This document shows, piece by piece, positions 1 to 4,736 of a DNA stretch of 5,659 bases (position 1 is its first letter; each line of letters begins with the position of its first letter). The notes under the pieces are model-generated. The model made no database searches, had not been told where the DNA came from, and saw only the letters and a list, made by a program, of their open reading frames with translations. The position numbers were made by a program, and so were the translations under genes. The DNA is from Thermoplasmata archaeon. GTDB lineage: Archaea > Thermoplasmatota > Thermoplasmata > Lutacidiplasmatales > UBA184. The DNA lies in NCBI GenBank assembly GCA_030044105.1, contig JASHWL010000036.1, forward strand, positions 1 through 5,659. The letters run 5' to 3'.

Positions 1-1184
1 GCGACCAACTCCCTGCGGATCCGGGCCGCCGCCGGACTCGCGGGGGGGACCACGAAGTTCGGGTGCAGGCTCCCCTCGCCGAGGTGCCCGAAGAGGTAGA
101 CCGGCACCGCGTGGCGCCCGGCGATACGACCGATCGCGCCGACGAGCGCGTCGATCCGATCCGGGGGGACCGCGACGTCCTCGCGGATGCGCTCGCCGAA
201 CCGGCGGTCCAGCGCGACGCTGGCCTGACCCCGAACGCTCCACAGCTCGTCCGCATCGCGGAAGCGCTCGGGGCGCGTCCGAACCCCGGCGCGCCCGAGG
301 GTCCGGACGACCTCGGCCTCCCGGCGGTCGGCCTCGTCCTCGCCCTCCGCTTCGACCTCCAGGAGGACGAGCGGTCCCGGGCCGACCCGCCCGAGACCGC
401 CGGGACCCGCGAGTTCGGCCGCGCACCCCGCATCGAGGTACTCGATCGCCGAGAGCCCCGTGCCGCGGGCGGTGCCCAGCGCGACCGCGACGCGTCCCGG
501 GGGCACCCCCTCCGGGAGCGGCACGACCAGCCCCCGCCGGACCGGGGGCCGCGGGGCGATCCGGACCGTGATCTCGGTGGCGATCCCGAGCGTGCCCTCG
601 CTGCCGACGAACAGCGACACGAGGTCGGGGCCGACCGACCGCTTCCGCACGCGGGAGCCCCAGCGGGTGCGCGTGCCGTCCCCGAGCACGAGCCCGATCT
701 CCCGTACCCAGAGGCGGGTCGGGCCGTACCGGAACGACCGCGGGCCCGAGGCGTTGGTCGCGACGTTGCCGCCGATCGTCGAGGTGGCCCAGGATCCCGG
801 GTTCGGCGGGAAGAACGCTCCGTGCGGAGCCAGGGCCTGCTGGAGCGCGAGGTTCGGCACGCCCGGCTCGACGCGCGCCCAGCCGTCATCGGCGCGCACC
901 TCGCGGACGCGCGTCCAGCCGGAGAGGTCGACGACCACCGCGCCCGGGCCGGGGACCGACTCCCCGTCCAGCGACGTTCCGCCGCCCCGGGCCACGAGCG
1001 GTACCCGGTGGCGCCGGGCCCAGCCCACGATGCGGACCACGTCCTGGGCGTCGCGGGGACCCACGACCGCCGCCGGCGTCCCGCGCAGGTGGGAGCCGTC
1101 GCGGCTCACGCGCGCGAGCTCCGGGGCGTCGGTGGCGACCGTGCCCCCGATCGAGCGGGCGAGGTCCCGGAGCGCGCGGTCCAC
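1..1184 (-). CDS. FAD-linked oxidase, GlcD / D-lactate dehydrogenase type (3' end outside window)
   Basis: A flavoprotein of the FAD-binding PCMH plus FAD-oxidase C-terminal family, whose members oxidise 2-hydroxy acids such as glycolate or D-lactate to the keto acid. The first 394 residues are present; the C-terminal end lies beyond position 1. Visible motifs are the FAD-pyrophosphate segment RGGGTSLDGESVPG (66-79), the second FAD signature STIGGNVATNASGP (from about 135), the SEGTLGI motif, and near the edge HLGEGSLHPNF (367-377), the putative metal-binding motif usually written HxGDGNxH. GTG at 1184 is the start because an in-frame TAA lies at 1209-1211 and no other ATG, GTG or TTG lies between; VDRALRDLARSIGG then matches a normal family N-terminus. 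A TATA palindrome at 1281-1290 would give a leader of about 75 nt. The exact hydroxy acid and electron acceptor cannot be told; the GEG variant of GDG is noted. Family assignment is firm, substrate is not. Confidence 0.9.
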   Translation of the reverse strand, partial: MDRALRDLARSIGGTVATDAPELARVSRDGSHLRGTPAAVVGPRDAQDVVRIVGWARRHRVPLVARGGGTSLDGESVPGPGAVVVDLSGWTRVREVRADDGWARVEPGVPNLALQQALAPHGAFFPPNPGSWATSTIGGNVATNASGPRSFRYGPTRLWVREIGLVLGDGTRTRWGSRVRKRSVGPDLVSLFVGSEGTLGIATEITVRIAPRPPVRRGLVVPLPEGVPPGRVAVALGTARGTGLSAIEYLDAGCAAELAGPGGLGRVGPGPLVLLEVEAEGEDEADRREAEVVRTLGRAGVRTRPERFRDADELWSVRGQASVALDRRFGERIREDVAVPPDRIDALVGAIGRIAGRHAVPVYLFGHLGEGSLHPNFVVPPASPAAARIRRELV

Positions 1185-1280
1185 GGCGGCGCGGACGCTC
1201 CGGCGGGCTTACCGCTGGCGGACCGGGGCGCTCCGGACCCGCCGAAACCGCCCAACGACCACCGTCCGGGGCACGGGAAA

Positions 1281-1290
1281 CCTATATAGA
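1281..1290. promoter_or_regulatory. Palindromic TATA box, divergent promoter candidate
   Basis: CCTATATAGA contains the perfect palindrome CTATATAG (1282-1289), a striking AT-rich island in very GC-rich sequence and a good archaeal TBP site. Read on the minus strand it predicts initiation near 1259, upstream of the FAD oxidase GTG at 1184. Read on the plus strand it predicts initiation near 1312, far upstream of the zinc-ribbon gene ATG at 1444. As the core is symmetric, direction cannot be decided from it alone; it may serve both. Confidence 0.6.
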
Positions 1291-1332
1291 GAGCTGCGAA
1301 TTTACAGTGCTTGGCCTCGGGCATCGGTGGAG

Positions 1333-1393
1333 CCGGCTCTTGGTGGCACCGTCCAAGAGACCCGGAGCGGCCCCGCCGGTGCCTTCCCGCTCC
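1333..1393. repeat. Two adjacent inverted repeats in the divergent intergenic region
   Basis: The first has perfect 7-bp arms CTCTTGG (1337-1343) and CCAAGAG (1353-1359) around a 9-nt loop; an outer CCGG/CCGG pairing (1333-1336 with 1362-1365) extends it across a 2-nt bulge. The second has perfect 7-bp arms GGAGCGG (1364-1370) and CCGCTCC (1387-1393) around 16 nt. The outer pair of the first and the stem of the second share bases 1364-1365, so those pairings compete. They could be RNA hairpins or operators for a dimeric regulator. Confidence 0.5.
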
Positions 1394-1412
1394 TTGCGCG
1401 TGCGACGATAGG

Positions 1413-1419
1413 TTCTTTT
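1413..1419 (+). promoter_or_regulatory. TATA-like element of the zinc-ribbon gene
   Basis: TTCTTTT is centred 28 nt before the ATG at 1444. This is the spacing expected if transcription starts at the start codon itself, and it agrees with two better TATA-like elements elsewhere in the window. The sequence is a weak TATA match, so the call leans on position. Confidence 0.4.
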
Positions 1420-1443
1420 GGCGGTCGCCGCGAACGACCCGCG

Positions 1444-2154
1444 ATGGCCGCTCTCTTCGGTCCTTCTCCGCAGGACCTCGAACGTCTCCGATCGACCGTG
1501 CAGTCCCTCGGCACCACGTCGGTGCCCGGCCTCGCGGCCGCGCTCTCGTGGCGCGAGCGGAAGGCCCAGCGCGTGCTCGCGCACGAGCTCGAGCGACCCG
1601 GCTCGCCGGTGGTGTACGATCCGGCGCGTCGGCAGGTCCGCTGGGCGCGGCCCCTCCCGGAACTCCCGCCGGCGCCACCCGCGCCGACGGTTCCGAGCGC
1701 ACCGGCCACGGCCGTTCGCCTCCCGTCGGCCCCCGGACCCGTCCTCACGACCGCCGGTCTCAAGACGCTCTGCCCGAGCTGCCACATCCCGCTCCAGCAG
1801 ACCGGAACGGCCAGCCTCGCCGTCTGCCCCCAGTGCGGCCGGCTCTCGTCGGCCCGCACGTCGGCCGCCCCCTCCGCCGCTCCGGAGGCTCCGGCGCCTC
1901 GGGCGCCTACCGGCCCGTCCCCCTCCCCCACGACGGCGGGCGACCGGTCGCAGCCGCTCAGCGACCGGCGATCGCAGGAGATGTTCGCCGCCTGGGTCAA
2001 CGCGCAGCCGATCCCGTGCCCGAAGTGCCGGACGGCGTTGCGGCACCGCGGCGTCAGCGAGTACGCGTGCCCCGCGTGCGGTCAGATGGTCCGCTTCCCG
2101 GCCCCCGGCGCTCTCCCGACCTCGGCGACCGCGATGCCGGCGCCGGCTCCGTAG
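1444..2154 (+). CDS. Probable winged-helix protein with two C-terminal zinc ribbons, function unknown
   Basis: A 236-residue soluble protein not recognised as a named family. Residues 8-70 look like a winged helix: helices around DLERLRSTVQ, VPGLAAAL and WRERKAQRVLAHEL, then a strand pair with PVVYD and QVRWARP. A Pro/Ala-rich linker (71-104) leads to the first zinc ribbon, C110-P-S-C113 with C128-P-Q-C131-G. A second low-complexity linker (141-169) leads to the second ribbon, C192-P-K-C195 with C209-P-A-C212-G. The domain order suggests a DNA- or RNA-binding regulator or transcription-associated protein; that is inference. ATG 1444 is chosen because a T-rich element lies 28 nt upstream and the folded domain starts soon after. 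An in-frame GTG at 1327, 15 nt after the predicted start of the upstream TATA transcript, would add 39 residues of non-domain sequence. The gene converges on hutH with 3 bp between stop codons. Confidence 0.8.
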   Translation: MAALFGPSPQDLERLRSTVQSLGTTSVPGLAAALSWRERKAQRVLAHELERPGSPVVYDPARRQVRWARPLPELPPAPPAPTVPSAPATAVRLPSAPGPVLTTAGLKTLCPSCHIPLQQTGTASLAVCPQCGRLSSARTSAAPSAAPEAPAPRAPTGPSPSPTTAGDRSQPLSDRRSQEMFAAWVNAQPIPCPKCRTALRHRGVSEYACPACGQMVRFPAPGALPTSATAMPAPAP

Positions 2155-2157
2155 CCG

Positions 2158-3684
2158 CTAGAACCGCACGCGCGCCCGGACCTCGTCGACCAGCTCCCCG
2201 GTCGTGAGCAGGCCCGCGATCCGCTCGATGTCGCCCGCGGGGCTGCGGTCCGCGGTCCACGGGGCCACGCGGGCGCGCAGCGCGAGCAGGGCGGCCTCGC
2301 TGCCCGCGCCGCCCTGCTTGGGCCGGCGCAGCTCGAGCGCCTGGCCCGCCACGATCCACTCGATCGCGACCACGGTGCGGGCGTTCTGCAGCGCGCGGCG
2401 GAGCTTGACGCCGGCCCACGGTCCCATGCTGACGAAGTCCTCCTGATCGGCCGAGGTCGAGAGGCTGCCGGCGCTCGCCGGATGGACGAGCGTCGCGTTC
2501 TCGTTGACGAGCGCCGCGGCGAGATACTGGGGGATCATGAAGCCGGAGCTGACGCCGGGGGCCGGGGCCAGGAAGGCCGGGAGGCCGCGGTTGAGGGCCG
2601 GGTGGACGAGCCGATGGATCCGCCGCTCCGAGAACGCGGCGACGTAGGAGACCGCGACGGCGAGGGTGTCGAGCGCGAGCGCGAGCGGCTGCCCATGGAA
2701 GTTGCCGCCGCTCACGAACTCGTCGCCGAAGACCACGGGGTTGTCGGTCACGGCGTTCAGCTCGGGGACCACCACGCGCTCGCCGAACGCCCGGGCGATC
2801 TCGACCGCCGCGAGCACCTGCGGGATGCAGCGCAGCGTGTACGGGTCCTGGCCCGCCCACTCCCTCCGGCGTCCGGAGAGCTCGCTGCCGGCCAGCAGGG
2901 TCCGCATCGCGCGCGCGATCGCGCGCTGCTCCTCGAGGTTCCGCACCTCGCCGAGGCGGTCGTCCAGCGCCTCGGGATCGCCCTCGAGCGCGTCGTACGA
3001 GAGCGCGGCCGCGAGCAGCGCGGCGTCGAGCAGCCGCCCCAGGTCCGCGACCGCGAGCGCGAGGTACGCCGCCATGAGCGCGGTCCCGTTGAGCAGGGCG
3101 ACCCCTTCCTTCTCGTGCAGCGCGACGGGCGGGATCCCCTCCCGTCGGAGCACCTCGGACGCCGGGAGCGGCGACCCGCTCGCCCGGTCCACGAACGCGC
3201 CCTCGCCGATCAGGGCGTACGCGAGGTGGGCGAGCGGCGCCAGATCGCCGGAGGCGCCGACGGACCCCTGCTCGGGGATCCAGGGAACGAGGTCCCGGTT
3301 CAGGACGTCCGCGAGGCGGTCGAGGATCTCGGGCCGGACGCCCGAGCGACCGGCGGCGAGCGAGTTGAGGCGGAGCAGGACCAGGCCCCGGACGACGTCG
3401 GTCGGGAGGGGCGGACCGGCGCCGCTCGCGTGGCTGCGGACGAGCGACGTCTGGAGCTCGTGCGCCTGCTCGGGTGAGATCACCCGGTGCGAGAGCCCGC
3501 CGAACCCGGTCGTCACGCCGTAGACGACGCGGCGGTGGGCCACCACCCGCTCGACCGCGGCCCGGCTCTCCGCGCAGGCGGTCCGCGCCTCCTCCCCGAC
3601 CGCGACGGGGTGCCCGCGCCGGGCGACCGCCAGGAACCGCTCGAGCGAGAGCGACCGCCCGTCGATCGGGACCGCTTCGCTCAT
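2158..3684 (-). CDS. hutH: Histidine ammonia-lyase
   Basis: Converts L-histidine to trans-urocanate and ammonia, the first step of histidine degradation, in the cytoplasm. At 508 residues it is full length. The MIO cofactor forms from A144-S145-G146 within GSVGASGDLAPLAHLAY. Other expected active-site positions are present: Y55 in YGVTTGFG, H85 in SLVRSHASG, N199 in LLNGT, Q279/Y282/R285 in QDPYTLRC, N315 in NAVTDNP, F329 in SGGNFHGQP and E416 in SADQEDFVSMG. The SH pair at 84-85 and the Glu of QED favour histidine over phenylalanine or tyrosine as substrate. Phe417 replaces the His common in bacterial QEDH motifs. The ATG at 3684 has GGGGAG (complement of 3693-3698) eight bases upstream as a plausible ribosome site. 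No TATA element lies in the 52-bp gap to sodN, so co-transcription from the sodN promoter is likely. No hutU, hutI or hutG is in the window. Confidence 0.95.
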   Translation of the reverse strand: MSEAVPIDGRSLSLERFLAVARRGHPVAVGEEARTACAESRAAVERVVAHRRVVYGVTTGFGGLSHRVISPEQAHELQTSLVRSHASGAGPPLPTDVVRGLVLLRLNSLAAGRSGVRPEILDRLADVLNRDLVPWIPEQGSVGASGDLAPLAHLAYALIGEGAFVDRASGSPLPASEVLRREGIPPVALHEKEGVALLNGTALMAAYLALAVADLGRLLDAALLAAALSYDALEGDPEALDDRLGEVRNLEEQRAIARAMRTLLAGSELSGRRREWAGQDPYTLRCIPQVLAAVEIARAFGERVVVPELNAVTDNPVVFGDEFVSGGNFHGQPLALALDTLAVAVSYVAAFSERRIHRLVHPALNRGLPAFLAPAPGVSSGFMIPQYLAAALVNENATLVHPASAGSLSTSADQEDFVSMGPWAGVKLRRALQNARTVVAIEWIVAGQALELRRPKQGGAGSEAALLALRARVAPWTADRSPAGDIERIAGLLTTGELVDEVRARVRF

Positions 3685-3692
3685 GTTCGGCG

Positions 3693-3698
3693 CTCCCC
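3693..3698 (-). promoter_or_regulatory. Shine-Dalgarno-like site of hutH
   Basis: GGGGAG on the minus strand lies 8 nt before the hutH ATG and gives a four-base GGAG match to the archaeal anti-SD core. Its presence fits hutH being an internal cistron of a sodN-hutH transcript, in contrast to the TATA-preceded genes here, which look leaderless. Confidence 0.45.
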
Positions 3699-3736
3699 GC
3701 CCGACCGCGCGGGCCGATGCGCCACGCGAGCCCGTC

Positions 3737-4264
3737 CTACGCCGGTACGACGAGCTCGCCGCCGGACTTCTGCATCGAGGGGATCCGGCGGGTCTTGGCT
3801 CCCTTCGTCTGCCAGAAGAGCTCGGAGAACTCCTGGACCAGCTTCAGGAGGTCCTGGGCATCGGCGAGGTTCGTGCCCTGCCGCGCCTTCGAGGCCCCCT
3901 TGAGGATCCGCCAGACCAGGTCGTGGGTCTGCGGGAACTGCTTGACGTGATCGGGCGTGAAGTAGTCGCCCCAGATCACGCGGACCTCGCTCTTGACGCG
4001 CTCCGCGTGGGTCTCCTTCACGGCCGTGTACCGCGCGAGCTTCGAGCCGTACGCGGCGCGGTCCTCCGGCTTCGCGTCCGCGGCCGGCGCCGGGAGCTCC
4101 CCGATCAGCTGGTCCATCCGCAGCACCGTGAGCGCCGCGATCTGCGCCTCGTGCGGGTCGTAAATACCGCACGGAATGTCGCAGTGCGCATACACGGGTC
4201 GGGGGGGAAGTACGGCGTCGCGGAGGCGGTCGACGAGTCCGAGCGAGAACGGTGGGCGCGGCAT
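3737..4264 (-). CDS. sodN: Nickel superoxide dismutase precursor
   Basis: Disproportionates superoxide to oxygen and hydrogen peroxide using a Ni centre held by the N-terminal hook. The hook reads H27-C28-D-I-P-C32-G-I-Y35 (family pattern HCxxPCxxY): His27 becomes the free N-terminus after cleavage, Cys28 and Cys32 are the thiolate ligands and Tyr35 is the conserved tyrosine. The precursor is 175 residues with a 26-residue propeptide ending PVYA before His27, longer than the 14 residues known for Streptomyces SodN. The four-helix body is visible, with VIWGDYF (96-102), DHVKQFPQTHDLV and ELFWQTK (148-154). About 21 residues follow FWQTK, where the Streptomyces enzyme ends almost at once, so this is a C-terminal extension. 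The ATG at 4264 is supported by TTTATC 24 bp upstream, indicating a leaderless mRNA. An in-frame GTG three codons before the hook is a less likely start. The divergent neighbour sodX is its maturation protease. Very secure assignment. Confidence 0.96.
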   Translation of the reverse strand: MPRPPFSLGLVDRLRDAVLPPRPVYAHCDIPCGIYDPHEAQIAALTVLRMDQLIGELPAPAADAKPEDRAAYGSKLARYTAVKETHAERVKSEVRVIWGDYFTPDHVKQFPQTHDLVWRILKGASKARQGTNLADAQDLLKLVQEFSELFWQTKGAKTRRIPSMQKSGGELVVPA

Positions 4265-4285
4265 GGTCGCGCGAGCCCGGCGTCC

Positions 4286-4294
4286 CCGATAAAG
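4286..4294 (-). promoter_or_regulatory. TATA element of sodN (and hutH), abutting the sodX start codon
   Basis: The minus strand reads CTTTATCGG, with TTTATC (complement of 4288-4293) centred 26.5 bp before the sodN ATG, the canonical archaeal distance from TATA box to transcription start. This implies a leaderless sodN mRNA. The element touches the sodX ATG at 4295-4297, so TBP bound here would cover the start of sodX. Confidence 0.6.
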
Positions 4295-4672
4295 ATGCCG
4301 GAGCGCCCCGAGGAGGAATCCGCCGCCGGCGCGCGGCCGCGCTGGCGCGACCGGGCCCGCGTGGTCGTGCGCGACGGGAGCATGCGCCCGACGCTGGAGC
4401 CGGGCGATCGGATCAGGGTCGACCGGGGCGCGTTCCGGGCCCGGCTCCCGCGGGCGGGGGAGATCGTCGTACTCGTCGATCCGGAATCCCCGGACCGGTG
4501 GCTGATCAAGCGGATCGGCTCGGTCGACCCCGCGGGACGCACCGTGGAGGTGGTCGGCGACGCCCGGGAGGTCGCCCGCGACAGCCGACGCTTCGGCCCG
4601 GTCGGGCTCGATGCGGTCGTCGGCCGCGCCTACCGGATATACTTCCCGGTGGACCGTCGGCGCGCGCTCTGA
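4295..4672 (+). CDS. sodX: Nickel-type superoxide dismutase maturation protease (S24/S26 signal-peptidase-like)
   Basis: A 125-residue protease expected to remove the SodN propeptide and expose the Ni-binding histidine. It has the S26 signal-peptidase core: box with catalytic Ser29 in V-R-D-G-S-M-R-P-T-L-E-P-G-D (25-38), the strand AGEIVVLVDPES, catalytic Lys72 in WLIKRIGSV, and the late box GDA...RDSRRFGPVG (89-104), with GDA where GDN is usual. It has no transmembrane segment, unlike secretory signal peptidase I, as expected for the cytoplasmic SodX group. The divergent sodN next door makes the assignment strong. ATG 4295 is the first good start; no TATA box lies 27 bp upstream and no ribosome site precedes it, so its promoter is unclear. 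GTG 4361 is an alternative that leaves only six residues before Ser. A TATA-like GTAAATAC lies inside sodN at 4160-4167. Confidence 0.88.
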   Translation: MPERPEEESAAGARPRWRDRARVVVRDGSMRPTLEPGDRIRVDRGAFRARLPRAGEIVVLVDPESPDRWLIKRIGSVDPAGRTVEVVGDAREVARDSRRFGPVGLDAVVGRAYRIYFPVDRRRAL

Positions 4673-4707
4673 CGGGAGCCGGACGCCGACGGCGGCGTCG
4701 CGAAGGA

Positions 4708-4713
4708 GTTATC
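4708..4713 (+). promoter_or_regulatory. TATA-like element of the tungstate/molybdate-binding protein gene
   Basis: GTTATC ends exactly 24 bp before the ATG at 4737, the same spacing as TTTATC before sodN, so the two share a TTATC core at one fixed position. A GGTGA ribosome-site-like sequence at 4719-4723 lies 13 bases before the ATG, a long spacing, so leaderless translation is preferred. Confidence 0.5.
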
Positions 4714-4736
4714 CGATAGGTGAAAATGCCACATCG

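Larger units (their letters stand above)
1312..1419 (+). ncRNA. Candidate short structured RNA or long 5' leader
   Basis: A plus-strand transcript predicted from the TATA palindrome (1282-1289) would begin near 1312. It would contain an inverted repeat with arms 1337-1343 and 1353-1359, then a second with arms 1364-1370 and 1387-1393, and reach the T-rich tract TTCTTTT at 1413-1419, which resembles an archaeal termination signal. No tRNA T-arm, SRP S-domain, RNase P, box C/D or convincing H/ACA signature was recognised. The same tract sits at the right distance to be the promoter of the downstream gene, so this may simply be intergenic DNA with regulatory repeats. This is inference with low confidence. 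Confidence 0.22.

Noticed and set aside
1209..1262. Upstream GTG at 1262 as FAD-oxidase start with a nonsense mutation
   Set aside because: It is in frame and near the predicted transcription start, but TAA at 1209-1211 stops it after 17 codons and the peptide before the stop has no family similarity, so the GTG at 1184 explains the gene without damage.
63..1289. Long plus-strand open frame over the FAD oxidase
   Set aside because: It is antisense to a clear FAD-oxidase reading, rich in Arg, Pro and Asp as expected of a high-GC shadow, and has no recognisable motif.
1312..1419. tRNA, SRP RNA, RNase P RNA or box C/D RNA in the intergenic region
   Set aside because: No T-arm consensus, SRP S-domain sequence, RNase P core or C/D boxes could be found on either strand.
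2482..3477. Long plus-strand open frame over hutH
   Set aside because: The opposite strand encodes a full-length HutH with its whole active site; this frame is a composition shadow.
2158..3684. Phenylalanine or tyrosine ammonia-lyase, or an aminomutase
   Set aside because: The SH pair at residues 84-85 and the Glu of QED are histidine ammonia-lyase features, and the length of 508 residues fits HutH.
4308..4319. GAGGAGGAATC as a ribosome site inside sodX
   Set aside because: It codes for the Glu-rich N-terminus and no start codon follows at a usable distance; GTG 4361 is about 40 bases away.
4295..4672. Ordinary secretory signal peptidase I
   Set aside because: There is no transmembrane segment, the protein is short, and it sits beside sodN.
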